From: DASWJZ01 sp963814905
Lineage (GTDB): Bacteria; Pseudomonadota; Alphaproteobacteria; Rhizobiales; Afifellaceae
Reading direction: 5' to 3'
NCBI GenBank assembly: GCA_963814905.1
Contig: CAWFEM010000011.1
Location: forward strand, 62,001 to 126,000
DNA: 64,000 bases
The notes below the pieces were generated by a model. That model saw only the letters and a list, made by a program, of their open reading frames with translations. It was not told the DNA's origin and made no database searches. This document shows positions 1 to 9,127 of the stretch, piece by piece; the first letter of the stretch is position 1; each line of letters starts with the position of its first letter. The translations under genes and the position numbers were made by a program.

Positions 1-950
1 AAGCTCTCGCGCTCGCTTGAGACGATATTGGTCTCCAGCGTCTCGCCCTCGCGGCTGACGACGAGCGGGACGGTGACGCCCGGCGGCCCGAGCGACCATA
101 CCTTGCGGAAGAAGGCCGCCAGGCTCTCCACCGGCTCGCCGGCGACGGAGATGACGAGGTCGCCCGGCTTCAGCCCGGCGCGGTCCGCCGGCGCGTCGGC
201 GTAGACGCCGACGACGAAGACCTTGCCTTCCAGGTCGGTGGCGAAAAGGCCGAGCCAGGCGTTCTGCGGTCGTGCCGGGCGGCCGGTTGCGAGAAGGTCG
301 TCGAGGACCGGTGTCAGGAGGTCGATCGGTACCGACATGTTGAGCTGCCCGCCCTCGCCGCCGGCGGTGCGCTGCTCGACCTGCAACGATCCGATGCCGA
401 TGAGATCGCCGCCCGCGCCGATCAGCGCCGCGCCTCCCCAATAAGGATGCGCCGGCGCGGTGAACAGCGCCTCGTCGAGAACGTATTCCCAATAACCGGC
501 GAATTCCTGCTTGGCGACGATGCGCGCGGCGATCGAATGCCGGCGTCCGCCGGCGCCTGCCATCACGACGCGGCTGCTCGGCGCGGCCGTGGCGGAGTTC
601 CCGATCGGCAGCGCCGGCATGTCGAGTTTGCCGAGCGCCTGCACGAGGCCGAACCCGGTCGTCTGGTCGTAGGCGAGGGGATGACCGGCGACGATCGTGT
701 CGTCCGGCAGGCTGATCCAGATCTCCTCCGCCTCGGTGATCAGATAGCCGATCGTCAGCACGATGCCGTCGCGGATGACGACGCCGTGTCCGCCGCGCTC
801 GGTGCCGAGTACTTCGGCGGTGAATGCGTCATCCGGCACGAGCGTTCGCAGCCCGACGATCGAAGCGAGAGCGCGCTCAAGGTCGAAATCGTATTCGTCG
901 GGCTTCGGCTGCCGGGCGGGGGTGATTTGCCAGTCGCTCAAGCTTGGCAT
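1..950 (-). CDS. S1C (HtrA/DegP-like) trypsin-fold PDZ protein, catalytic triad lost; 3' end outside window
   Basis: I translated the reverse strand from the ATG at 948-950. The visible 316 residues have the layout of an HtrA protease: a chymotrypsin-like core to about residue 215, then a PDZ domain (about 230-305, with RAGLKPGDLV). All three catalytic positions are replaced. The expected TNxHV histidine is Tyr69 (LTIGYLI). The expected D-I/L-A aspartate is Gly99 (QTTGFGL). The GNSGG serine is Gly172 (PYWGGAAL). No signal peptide is visible, unlike periplasmic DegP. It is probably a non-proteolytic PDZ scaffold or binding protein. The C-terminus lies beyond the window edge. Confidence 0.8.
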   Translation of the reverse strand, partial: MPSLSDWQITPARQPKPDEYDFDLERALASIVGLRTLVPDDAFTAEVLGTERGGHGVVIRDGIVLTIGYLITEAEEIWISLPDDTIVAGHPLAYDQTTGFGLVQALGKLDMPALPIGNSATAAPSSRVVMAGAGGRRHSIAARIVAKQEFAGYWEYVLDEALFTAPAHPYWGGAALIGAGGDLIGIGSLQVEQRTAGGEGGQLNMSVPIDLLTPVLDDLLATGRPARPQNAWLGLFATDLEGKVFVVGVYADAPADRAGLKPGDLVISVAGEPVESLAAFFRKVWSLGPPGVTVPLVVSREGETLETNIVSSERES

Positions 951-1058
951 TTGAGGTCCACCTGCTTGCACTCGTGCCGCGTCACGCAGCCCATATTGCC
1001 CGAAAACGCGCGCCTCGCGAAACCGGCTCCATCAATATCGCGTCAAAATGGCGAAATC

Positions 1059-1694
1059 TCAGGCGGGCCGGGCGAAGGCGCGGCGGGCTTTCTCAACCTC
1101 CGTCCGGCAGGCGCAGCCATGCAGGTGATCGTTGACGAGCCCCATGGACTGCATGAATGCATAGACGGTGGTGGGGCCGACGAAGCTCCAGCCGCGCTTC
1201 TTCAACGCCTTGGAAAGCGCGGTCGATTCCGGCGTGCTTGGCATCCCCATCAGTGCCGCGCGATCGAGCCGTTTCGGCCGGCTCCGCGGTTCCGGCTCGT
1301 AGCGCCACACGAAGGCAGCGAGCGAGCCCGCCTCGTCGACCAGCTCGCGGGCGCGCTTGGCGTTGTTGATGACCGATTCGATCTTGCCGCGGTGGCGGAC
1401 GATACCCGCGTCGGCGAGGCATCTCTTGATGTCCTTCGCGCCGAATCGCGCCACCACTTCGAAATCGAAATCCGCGAAGGCGGCACGAAAGTTTTCGCGC
1501 TTTCGCAAAATCGTGATCCACGAGAGGCCGGCCTGGAAGCCCTCAAGGCAAAGCTTCTCGAAGAGGCGATTATCGTCGGCGACCGGCTGCCCCCATTCCT
1601 GGTCGTGATAGCGGAGATAGAGCGGGTCGACGCCCGGCCACGCGCAGCGCGGCCTTCCATCGGCACCTTTCATGAGCCCGTCAGCGAGCGGCAT
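1059..1694 (-). CDS. tag: DNA-3-methyladenine glycosylase I
   Basis: This base-excision repair enzyme removes 3-methyladenine from alkylated DNA. The 211 residues align along their whole length with E. coli Tag, including RCAWPGVDPLYLRYHDQEWG, QAGLSWITIL and the GLVNDH segment. The structural zinc ligands are visible as Cys17, His30, His190 and Cys194, matching Cys4, His17, His175 and Cys179 of E. coli. The ATG at 1694 follows GGAGAAG at a good distance, so the 13-residue N-terminal extension looks real. It is a single gene, divergent from the DUF2927 gene. Confidence 0.95.
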   Translation of the reverse strand: MPLADGLMKGADGRPRCAWPGVDPLYLRYHDQEWGQPVADDNRLFEKLCLEGFQAGLSWITILRKRENFRAAFADFDFEVVARFGAKDIKRCLADAGIVRHRGKIESVINNAKRARELVDEAGSLAAFVWRYEPEPRSRPKRLDRAALMGMPSTPESTALSKALKKRGWSFVGPTTVYAFMQSMGLVNDHLHGCACRTEVEKARRAFARPA

Positions 1695-1785
1695 CGTGCT
1701 TCTCCGGCGCCGGCGGGACGGAGCCCGCCGGACTTGCGGGAGCCAAGCTTACCGCTATGAAAGAAATTAAGCGCACACTGCACCG

Positions 1786-2511
1786 ATGACTGCGATTCTC
1801 ATGCGTGCTTCTCCCTTGCGTCTCGCGCTTGTGTTTTTATCGCTGCTCGCGGCGACGCCGAGCTTGGCGTTCAACGATGCCGCGCTGGTCGACGGTTTCA
1901 AGCGCACGGTCTTCGGTTCGGAATATCCAAGCTGGGGCTGGCAGGCGGGGATCGTCAAGAAGTTCGTCAAACCGGTCCGCGTTTATGTGGACGACCGCTC
2001 AACGGCCGGCCGCGGCGACGAGGTCAGGAGTTTCGTCCGCTCGCTCCCCGGCGCGATCGACGGGCTCAAGATCGGCCTTGTCGCCAAGCCGGGGGAAGCA
2101 AATTTCCGCGTCTTCGTCATCGACCGCCGCGACTACAGGAGAGTGGTCGCTGAGGAGATCTACGGCCGGCCGACATCGAGCTTCGCACCCGGCAAATGCC
2201 TTGTCCGCGTAGTCTCGATGCGAAACGGCATCGCCCGCGCCGACGCGGTGATCGTCGCCGACGAGGGGGACTTCCTGTTCCGCCGCTGCACGGTGGAGGA
2301 GGTGTTGCAGGGGCTTGGGCCCGTCAACGACGACAGGACGCTCGCGGAGAGCGTCTTCAACGACACCTCCCGCCACGCGACGTTCACGAGCTTCGACCGC
2401 CATCTCCTGAACATGCTCTACGACCCGCGCATCAGGCCGGGCATGAGCAAGCGGGAGGTGGCGCGGGTGCTGCCCACCGTCGCGGCGGACGTGCAGGCAC
2501 GTCTCAGGTGA
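1786..2511 (+). CDS. DUF2927 family exported protein
   Basis: The product is 241 residues with an N-terminal signal peptide ending near SLAFND. The mature part has the conserved C-terminal core of DUF2927: a Cys before VEEVLQGLGPVND, SVFND, then LLNMLYDPRIRPGMS. The two mature cysteines (in GKCLVR and RRCTVEE) may form a disulfide. Function is unknown; related proteins are secreted proteins of alphaproteobacteria. A second in-frame ATG at 1801 would also leave a signal peptide. The gene stands alone. Confidence 0.8.
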   Translation: MTAILMRASPLRLALVFLSLLAATPSLAFNDAALVDGFKRTVFGSEYPSWGWQAGIVKKFVKPVRVYVDDRSTAGRGDEVRSFVRSLPGAIDGLKIGLVAKPGEANFRVFVIDRRDYRRVVAEEIYGRPTSSFAPGKCLVRVVSMRNGIARADAVIVADEGDFLFRRCTVEEVLQGLGPVNDDRTLAESVFNDTSRHATFTSFDRHLLNMLYDPRIRPGMSKREVARVLPTVAADVQARLR

Positions 2512-2640
2512 TTTGAAAGGCTTTTTTAGGCATAATGAGAAATTACGTGAGCTGAACGCCAGGCCGCCGGCCTTCGTTCACCGATGCGCAGCGGTTGTTC
2601 GGCTAACGCTTAACCATCGACGACGAGTAGCGAGTACGTC

Positions 2641-3378
2641 ATGAAGCGCACCGGCCTTTCCCTCCTTTTCCTTATGATCGCGGCTGTCTTTTCCTTTGCC
2701 GCGGCACAATCGCGTCCGCAAATGAGCGGCGACCCCACGATCGACGCGCAGTGGATCCAGCTGGCGAGCAGCAGCAATCCGGTGGGTTCCGCGCCGGTTG
2801 ATCCGAACAGCGCGCCGTCGACCGGCATCTTCGGCCTTTTCGGCGGCCAGCGAGCCGCGCCTATCCAGGCCCGGCCCGCGTCGCGTGCGCAGATGCGCGC
2901 GCCGGCGCCGCGCCACACCATGGATCCCGCCTACCTGCCGCGGCTCGTCGACTATCCGACGAAGGAAAGTCCCGGCACCATCGTGATCGATACTTCGAAG
3001 CGCTACCTCTACGTCGTCCTGGAAGGCGACAAGGCGCAGCGCTACGGCGTTGGCGTCGGCCGCGAAGGCTTCGGCTGGAAGGGTCGCGTCCGTGTCGGGC
3101 GCAAGGCTGAATGGCCGACCTGGACGCCGCCGGCGGAGATGCGCAAGCGTCAGCCTTATCTGCCCGTCTCTATGGGAGGCGGTCCCAACAATCCGCTCGG
3201 TGCGCGCGCCCTCTATCTCTATGACGGCGGCCGCGACACGCTCTTCCGCATCCACGGGTCGAACGAGCCCTGGACCATCGGCCACGCGGTCTCGTCCGGT
3301 TGTATCCGGATGCGTAACGAAGACGTGATCGAGCTCTTCAACCGGACACCCGTCGGTACCCGGGTCGTCGTCCTCTAG
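2641..3378 (+). CDS. L,D-transpeptidase (YkuD domain), first of a tandem pair
   Basis: The product is 245 residues with a signal peptide (about 1-22), then a low-complexity Ser/Pro/Ala linker to about residue 95 and a C-terminal YkuD catalytic domain. The active-site pattern is complete: His205-Gly, then SSGCIRM with nucleophile Cys221. This family makes 3-3 crosslinks in peptidoglycan or attaches proteins to it in the periplasm. The domain shares the GVGVGREGFGW and DTLFRIHG blocks with the next gene, so the two are paralogues. A stem-loop terminator follows at 3434, so the two genes probably have separate transcripts. Confidence 0.9.
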   Translation: MKRTGLSLLFLMIAAVFSFAAAQSRPQMSGDPTIDAQWIQLASSSNPVGSAPVDPNSAPSTGIFGLFGGQRAAPIQARPASRAQMRAPAPRHTMDPAYLPRLVDYPTKESPGTIVIDTSKRYLYVVLEGDKAQRYGVGVGREGFGWKGRVRVGRKAEWPTWTPPAEMRKRQPYLPVSMGGGPNNPLGARALYLYDGGRDTLFRIHGSNEPWTIGHAVSSGCIRMRNEDVIELFNRTPVGTRVVVL

Positions 3379-3433
3379 GCGCAAGCGGAAATCCGCGCGA
3401 CACTCCCGGTCCGCTCCGGCGGGCCGGTGTTGC

Positions 3434-3463
3434 AGAGCGGCGGGATGCGACGCCGCTCTTTTT
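3434..3463 (+). terminator. Rho-independent terminator after the first L,D-transpeptidase
   Basis: A perfect 9-bp stem (AGAGCGGCG at 3434-3442 with CGCCGCTCT at 3451-3459) has an 8-base loop and is followed directly by a T run. It ends the first transpeptidase transcript and lies upstream of the second gene's start at 3580. Confidence 0.8.
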
Positions 3464-3579
3464 GTCCGCCGGCGATGCGAAGATGCAACGCCTGCCGCCA
3501 AGCGGCGGCTGAAGGCTGGCGAGGCGTGGCGAAATTCAGTATGAACGGGCGATTCTGGGCGACCCGGCTGGAGGTTCGG

Positions 3580-4266
3580 ATGAGATTACCGCAGGCAGCG
3601 GCCGTTACTGTTTTGAGCATTGTCATGGGCTGCTTGGCGTTCGCCGCGAGCGCCACACCGATCACGGTCTACGATCCGTCGAGCCACAGCTTCCTGACCT
3701 ACGATCCGGACAAGCTGAAGCGGGATGCAAGCATCTCCGTGCCGCGCGCGCCGGGGGCGGCGGGGCAGGTCCATGTCGACCGTCACCGCCAGCCCGACTC
3801 GAAGTTCGATCGGCAGGTCGTCAGCTACCAGACCGACGAGAAGCCCGGCACGATCATCATCGATACCAAGCAGAAGTTCCTCTACTACGTGATGGAGGAC
3901 GGCAAGGCGATGCGCATGGGTGTCGGTGTCGGGCGCGAAGGCTTCGGCTGGTCGGGCGTCGTGCATGTCGGCAACAAGCAGGAGGCGCCGAAGTGGTTTC
4001 CGCCTTCCGACATGGTGAAGCGGCAGCCGGAGCTGGCGAAATATCAGGCCGAAGGGATGCCGGGCGGCGAGGGCAATCCGCTCGGCGTGCGCGCGCTCTA
4101 CCTCTATGACGACAAGGGCAAGGACACGCTCTATCGCATCCACGGCACGATCGAGCCGTGGTCCATCGGTCTCAACGTCTCTTCCGGCTGCATCCGCATG
4201 CTGAACGAGAACGTCAGCGCGCTCTACGACATGGTGGAGATCGGCGCCAAGGTCATCGTGCTTTAG
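3580..4266 (+). CDS. L,D-transpeptidase (YkuD domain), second of a tandem pair
   Basis: The product is 228 residues. The start is the ATG at 3580, preceded by GGAGG five bases upstream; it gives a clean signal peptide (MRLPQAAAVTVLSIVMG onward). The longer open frame from 3427 would put an arginine-rich segment and the preceding terminator inside the gene. The YkuD domain carries the HG...SSGCIRM catalytic histidine and cysteine and the same GREGFGW block as its upstream neighbour. It lacks that neighbour's long Ser/Pro linker. Periplasmic peptidoglycan crosslinking or protein anchoring is likely. Confidence 0.9.
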   Translation: MRLPQAAAVTVLSIVMGCLAFAASATPITVYDPSSHSFLTYDPDKLKRDASISVPRAPGAAGQVHVDRHRQPDSKFDRQVVSYQTDEKPGTIIIDTKQKFLYYVMEDGKAMRMGVGVGREGFGWSGVVHVGNKQEAPKWFPPSDMVKRQPELAKYQAEGMPGGEGNPLGVRALYLYDDKGKDTLYRIHGTIEPWSIGLNVSSGCIRMLNENVSALYDMVEIGAKVIVL

Positions 4267-4287
4267 GGCGCGACGCATTCGCATTCG

Positions 4288-4314
4288 AAAGGGCGGCCTT
4301 GAGGGCCGCCCTTT
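4288..4314. terminator. Bidirectional terminator between ldt and glcB
   Basis: A perfect 11-bp stem (AAAGGGCGGCC with GGCCGCCCTTT, 4288-4298 and 4304-4314) has a five-base loop. T-rich sequence follows on the plus strand, and the AAA flank gives T residues on the minus strand. It sits between the convergent ends at 4266 and 4333, so it can serve both. Confidence 0.8.
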
Positions 4315-4332
4315 TCGTTTTCGACCGTTGCC

Positions 4333-6507
4333 TTACCGCGCCGCCTTCGCTTTCGCCTCGATGCGGCGCGCGTGCAGGATCGGCTCGGTATAGCCGCTCG
4401 GCTGCGCGCGCCCCTTGAAGACGAGGTCGGACGCCGCCTGGAAGGCGACGCTGTCGTCGAAGTTCGGCGCCATCGGGCGGTAAAGCGGATCGCCTTCGTT
4501 CTGCTTGTCCACCACCGCGGCCATCCGCTTCAGCGTCTCCTCCACCTGCGCCTTGCCGACGACGCCGTGATGCAGCCAATTGGCGATGTGCTGGCTGGAG
4601 ATGCGCAAGGTGGCGCGGTCCTCCATCAGCCCGACATTGTTGATGTCGGGCACCTTGGAGCAGCCGACGCCCTGATCGATCCAGCGCACGACGTAGCCGA
4701 GAATCCCTTGCGCGTTGTTGTCGAGCTCCTGCTGGATCACCTCCGGCGGCCAGTTCGGACGCTCGGCCACGGGAATCGCGAGGATGTCGTCGATCGATGC
4801 GCGTGGTCTCCGCTTCAGCTCCGCCTGCCGCGCCTTCACGTCGACCTGGTGATAGTGGAGCGCGTGCAGCGTCGCGGCGGTGGGGGAGGGGACCCAGGCT
4901 GTGTTGGCGCCCGCCTTGGGATGCCCGATCTTCTGCTTCAGCATGTCGGCCATCAGGTCGGGCATCGCCCACATTCCCTTGCCGATCTGCGCATGCCCGG
5001 GAAGCCCGCACAGAAGGCCGATATCGACGTTGGAATCCTCGTAGGCCTGGATCCAGGTCGAGGCCTTCATGTCGCCCTTGCGGATCATCGGCCCGGCCTC
5101 CATCGACGTGTGGATCTCGTCGCCGGTGCGGTCGAGGAAACCGGTATTGATGAAGAAGATCCGGTCCCTGGCGGCGCGGATCGACTCCTTGAGGTTCAGC
5201 GTCATGCGCCGTTCCTCGTCCATGATGCCAATCTTGAGCGTGTTGCGCTCCAGTCCGAGAGCGTCTTCGACACGCGAAAAGAGCTCGTCGGAGAAGGCGA
5301 CCTCCTCCGGTCCGTGCATCTTCGGCTTGACGATATAGACGGAGCCCGCGTGGCTGTTCACGCGGCGGCCGTTCTTGCCCACGTCGTGGAGCGCGATCGC
5401 CGAGGTCACCATTGCGTCGAGGATGCCCTCCGGGATCGGTGCGCCGTCCTCGGTGACGACGGCGTCGATCGTCATCAGGTGCCCGACGTTGCGCACGAGC
5501 ATCAGGCTCAGTCCCTTGAGCGTCAGCGTGCCGCCGCCGGGCTTCTTGAAGGTGCGGTCGTCGTTAAGCGCACGCTCCACCACCTTGCCGCCCTTCTCGA
5601 AGCTGGCGGTCAGATCGCCTTTCATCAGGCCGAGCCAGTTGCGATAGGCGACGACCTTGTCATCCGCGTCGACGGCGGCGATCGAATCCTCAAAATCCAT
5701 GATCGTCGTCATCGCCGACTCGGCCACGATGTCGGCGATCTCGGCCGGGTCGTCCTTGCCAACCGGACTGTTCGGGTCGATGCGCACGTCGAGGTGGAGG
5801 CCGTGGTGTTTCAGGAGGATGCCGTCGGGCTTCGCCTCCGCGCCCTCGTAGCCGGCGAAGCGCGACGCGTCCTTCAGGCCGACGGCGCCGCCCTGCGTCG
5901 CCACGACGAGCTTTCCGTCCTTCACCGAGAGCCCGGTCGCGTCGCGCCAAGACGCGCCGTCGAGTGGCGCCGCTTCGTCCAGGACGCCGCGCGCGAAATC
6001 GACCACGCGCCGGCCGCGCACGGGATTATAGCCCTTGCCGCGCTCCGCGCCCCCGTCTTCGGGAATCGCATCGGTGCCGTAGAGCGCGTCATAGAGGCTG
6101 CCCCAGCGGGCGTTCGCCGCGTTCAGCGCATAGCGCGCATTCATGACCGGCACGACGAGCTGCGGTCCAGAGACCTCGGCGATTTCCGGATCGACGTTCG
6201 CAGTCGCGACGCCGAAATCCGGGCCCTCGGGAACGAGGTAGCCGATCTTCGTCAGGAAGGCCTTGTATTCGCCGAGGTCGAAGCCCTTGCCGCGACGGTC
6301 GAGATGCCAGCGGTCGATCTCCGCCTGCAGCCGGTCGCGCGTCTTAAGGAGGTCGCGGTTCTTCGGCGCAAGGTCGCGCACAATCGCGTCGAGCCCGGTC
6401 CAGAAGGCGTCGGGCGTGACCCCGGTCCCCGGCAGCGCCTCGTCGTTCACGAAGTCATAGAGGCTTCGCGCGACCGCGATGCTCCCGACCGAAACCCGAT
6501 CCGTCAT
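4333..6507 (-). CDS. glcB: Malate synthase G
   Basis: This enzyme condenses glyoxylate with acetyl-CoA to give malate. The start is the ATG at 6507 (GGAGAGCAGGA upstream), giving 724 residues, the normal size of the G isoform. The open frame runs 303 bases further upstream into the glcF 3' end, but that extension is not family-like. Recognisable blocks are MTDRVSVGSIAVARSLYDFV, the IMDFEDSIA stretch, GIMDEERRMTLNLKE and the GMWAMPDLMADML segment. It is the last gene of glcDEF-glcB, so glyoxylate made by glycolate oxidase goes straight to malate. Confidence 0.97.
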   Translation of the reverse strand: MTDRVSVGSIAVARSLYDFVNDEALPGTGVTPDAFWTGLDAIVRDLAPKNRDLLKTRDRLQAEIDRWHLDRRGKGFDLGEYKAFLTKIGYLVPEGPDFGVATANVDPEIAEVSGPQLVVPVMNARYALNAANARWGSLYDALYGTDAIPEDGGAERGKGYNPVRGRRVVDFARGVLDEAAPLDGASWRDATGLSVKDGKLVVATQGGAVGLKDASRFAGYEGAEAKPDGILLKHHGLHLDVRIDPNSPVGKDDPAEIADIVAESAMTTIMDFEDSIAAVDADDKVVAYRNWLGLMKGDLTASFEKGGKVVERALNDDRTFKKPGGGTLTLKGLSLMLVRNVGHLMTIDAVVTEDGAPIPEGILDAMVTSAIALHDVGKNGRRVNSHAGSVYIVKPKMHGPEEVAFSDELFSRVEDALGLERNTLKIGIMDEERRMTLNLKESIRAARDRIFFINTGFLDRTGDEIHTSMEAGPMIRKGDMKASTWIQAYEDSNVDIGLLCGLPGHAQIGKGMWAMPDLMADMLKQKIGHPKAGANTAWVPSPTAATLHALHYHQVDVKARQAELKRRPRASIDDILAIPVAERPNWPPEVIQQELDNNAQGILGYVVRWIDQGVGCSKVPDINNVGLMEDRATLRISSQHIANWLHHGVVGKAQVEETLKRMAAVVDKQNEGDPLYRPMAPNFDDSVAFQAASDLVFKGRAQPSGYTEPILHARRIEAKAKAAR

Positions 6508-6554
6508 TCCTGCTCTCCGACGTTGTTTGAGAAAATCTTGCCGATCGCGCGCGT

Positions 6555-7892
6555 CTACGAAACCCCCTCGCCGAACGGCGAGCCGCCGCGGCGTAGAAAT
6601 TCCGCTTCGCCGTCGCCATAGGCCCAGTCGAGGAGTTCCACCGTATGCATGACCGGGACGATCGTCCCGGACGCGATCTGCGCGATGCAGCCGATATTGC
6701 CGGTCGCGATCACGTCCGGTGCGACGGAGGCGATGTTCTTGACCTTGCGGTCGCGCAGCCCGCGGGCGATCGCCGGCTGCAGGATGTTGTAGGTTCCCGC
6801 CGACCCACAACAGATATGCCCTTCCGGCACGTCGCGCACCTCGAAGCCGGCGTTCTTCAGAAGCGCCTTCGGCAGCGCGGTGACGCGCTGGCCGTGCTGC
6901 AGCGAGCAGGCGGCGTGATAGGCGACGACGAGATCGGCGCCACGCTTGCTCAGCGGCGGCTTGATGCGTGCGATATATTCCGAAATGTCGAGCGCCAGCG
7001 CCGCCACGCGTTTCGCCTTCTCCCGGTAGGCGGGATCGTCGCGAAAAAGATGCGCATAGTCCTTGATCGTCGTGCCGCAGCCGGACGTGGTGGTGACGAT
7101 GGCGTCGAGCCCCTCGCCGTCAAGTTCGTCGATCCAGGCGTCGATCGTGACGCGCGCGAGCCGCTTCGCCTGAGCGGAGCGTCCCATGTGATGCACGATC
7201 GATCCGCAGCAGCCTTCGCCTTTGGCGAAGACCACCTCGACCCCGAAACGGCTCAGGAGCCTGACGGCGGCAATGTTGATGTCCGGATCGAGCACCGACT
7301 GCGCGCAGCCGTTCAACAGCGCGATGCGGCCGCGGCGCTTACCCTCGGGCGTGAAGCTGACGCCCGGCGTGATGGAGGATTTGGGCGGCAGCGCTTCCGG
7401 CGCGAGCGCGAGCATCGCCTCAAGCCGTGCACCGAGATCGCCGAAACGCTGGAGGAAGGGGATCGCGGAGCGTCCGAGCCCGGCGAATCTCAGCGCCAGA
7501 CGGAAGCGGCGGCGATAAGGGAGGACAGAGGCAAGCAGCGCGCGGATGAGCTTGTCGCCGAGCGGCCGGCGATAGGTCTTTTCGATCCTGTGACGCGCCT
7601 GATCGACGAGCCGCATGTAGTTCACGCCGGAGGGGCAGGTGGTCATGCAGGAGAGACAAGAGAGGCAGCGGTCGATATGGATCGCCACCTCCCGCGACGC
7701 CGGCTTGTCGTTCTCCAGCATGTCCTTGATCAGGTAGATGCGGCCGCGCGGCGAATCCAGTTCGTTGCCAAGCTCCAGATAGGTCGGGCAGGTGGCGAGG
7801 CAGAAGCCGCAATGCACGCAGCGCCGGAGGACGGAATCCGCCTCCTTGATGTCGGGATCGGCAAGCTGCGCGAGCGAGAAGGAGGTCTGCAC
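6555..7892 (-). CDS. glcF: Glycolate oxidase iron-sulfur subunit
   Basis: This is the electron-transfer subunit of glycolate oxidase GlcDEF, 445 residues. Two 4Fe-4S motifs are visible near the N-terminus (CVHCGFCLATCP and CLSCLSCMTTCP). Two CCG-type domains follow (CCGSIVHH and CCGSAGTYN), the standard layout of GlcF and related oxidoreductases. The start is a GTG at 7892 that directly abuts the TAG stop of glcE, which suggests translational coupling. The N-terminus MQTSFSLAQLADPDI matches the family. Confidence 0.95.
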   Translation of the reverse strand: MQTSFSLAQLADPDIKEADSVLRRCVHCGFCLATCPTYLELGNELDSPRGRIYLIKDMLENDKPASREVAIHIDRCLSCLSCMTTCPSGVNYMRLVDQARHRIEKTYRRPLGDKLIRALLASVLPYRRRFRLALRFAGLGRSAIPFLQRFGDLGARLEAMLALAPEALPPKSSITPGVSFTPEGKRRGRIALLNGCAQSVLDPDINIAAVRLLSRFGVEVVFAKGEGCCGSIVHHMGRSAQAKRLARVTIDAWIDELDGEGLDAIVTTTSGCGTTIKDYAHLFRDDPAYREKAKRVAALALDISEYIARIKPPLSKRGADLVVAYHAACSLQHGQRVTALPKALLKNAGFEVRDVPEGHICCGSAGTYNILQPAIARGLRDRKVKNIASVAPDVIATGNIGCIAQIASGTIVPVMHTVELLDWAYGDGEAEFLRRGGSPFGEGVS

Positions 7893-9119
7893 CTAGGCCC
7901 CCGCCACCATGCGTCCGGGGTTCAGAATCCCGCGCGGGTCGAACTGCTCCTTCAGCCGCTTCGCCAGGGCCGCAAGCGGCGCCGGCTGCGGCTCGAAGGG
8001 CGGCACGGCGGCGCGCAGCGTCGGGCTGGCGCGCACCAAGGTCGCGTGGCCGCCGCCCGATGCCGCGACCGCGGCGCGGATCTCGCGCGCCAATGCATCC
8101 TTCCGCTCCGCCTCCACCTCGATCCAGATGAGCCCGCCCGACCAGTCGTAGAAATAGCGGATCTGGTGGGCGTTCCTGAGCCCTGCGACGATCGACGGCC
8201 CGGCGTTCGGTGACACGGAGACGCGCCAGACCGGACGCGATGACGTGCCGAAAGTCGAGGCGTCGCGCACCGCGCGCCAGGCGCCCTCCGATTGCGCGTC
8301 CTCAAGCACCGCGACCTCGCCGAGCCGGCCGACGAGCGCCGTCAGCTTCTCGGCCCGATAGTCGACGGAAGGCGGGATTCCTTCCAGGCGGATCATGGTC
8401 GCCGCGCGGCCGCCGGAGGCAAACGCCGCGTCCGGCACTTCCGCCACCAGGTTCTCCGGCAGATGCGCCGCGCCGGAGACGTCGAACGGCGTACCCATCG
8501 CCTTGCAGAGCGTGGTGACGGCGGAGAGGTCGTCGAGCCCGGCGATCACGAGCGTCGCGGAAGCTTCCGGCTTCGGGAGCACCTTGAACGTCGCCTCGGT
8601 GACGACGGCGAGCGTCCCCCACGAGCCGGCGAGAGCCTTGGAGAGGTCATAGCCGGTGACGTTCTTCACCACGCGCCCGCCGGACTTGAACGCCTCGCCG
8701 CGGCCGGAGACCGCCTTGATGCCGAGCACGTGGTCGCGCGCCCCGCCGACCTTCACGCGCCGCGGTCCGCTGGCGTTGGCGCCGAGCATGCCGCCGAGCG
8801 TGCCGCGCCCGCGCGTCCCGCCGAAGAGCGGTCCGTAATCCATGGGCTCGAAGGCGAGCATCTGATTGTAATCGGTGAGCAGGGTCTCGATCTCGCTCAT
8901 CGGCGTGCCCGCCTTGGCCGACAGCACCAGCTCCTCCGGCTCGTAGAGCGTGACGCCGGAGAGCCCGGAGAGGTCGAGCCCGTATTCCGCCTGCACCGGC
9001 CGCCCCATGCCGCGCTTAGAGCCGTGGCCGAAGATTTCGAGCGGCGTCTCCTCCGCCGCCGCCCAGCGGACGGCGCCAAGCACGCCATCGGCGTCGACGG
9101 GCGTGAGCGTCGTCTCCAT
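7893..9119 (-). CDS. glcE: Glycolate oxidase FAD-binding subunit
   Basis: This is the second flavoprotein-like subunit of glycolate oxidase, 408 residues from the ATG at 9119. An upstream in-frame TTG at 9131 overlaps the glcD stop (TTGA) and is possible but weaker. The FAD-binding type 4 fold is seen in LEIFGHGSKRGMGRP, the FGGTRGRGTLGGMLGANASGP loop and VVKNVTGYDLSKALAGSWGTL. The C-terminus ends with FDPRGILNPGRM. It lies between glcD and glcF with almost no spacing. Confidence 0.93.
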   Translation of the reverse strand: METTLTPVDADGVLGAVRWAAAEETPLEIFGHGSKRGMGRPVQAEYGLDLSGLSGVTLYEPEELVLSAKAGTPMSEIETLLTDYNQMLAFEPMDYGPLFGGTRGRGTLGGMLGANASGPRRVKVGGARDHVLGIKAVSGRGEAFKSGGRVVKNVTGYDLSKALAGSWGTLAVVTEATFKVLPKPEASATLVIAGLDDLSAVTTLCKAMGTPFDVSGAAHLPENLVAEVPDAAFASGGRAATMIRLEGIPPSVDYRAEKLTALVGRLGEVAVLEDAQSEGAWRAVRDASTFGTSSRPVWRVSVSPNAGPSIVAGLRNAHQIRYFYDWSGGLIWIEVEAERKDALAREIRAAVAASGGGHATLVRASPTLRAAVPPFEPQPAPLAALAKRLKEQFDPRGILNPGRMVAGA

Positions 9120-9127
9120 TCGGCGCG

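Noticed and set aside
447..1760. 437-codon open frame on the plus strand
   Set aside because: It runs antisense across the protease-like gene, the gap and tag. Its translation is Arg/Ala-rich with no motifs, and both minus-strand genes are well supported.
4372..6621. 749-codon open frame opposite malate synthase
   Set aside because: Shadow frame created by GC-rich codon bias; malate synthase motifs on the minus strand explain the whole region.
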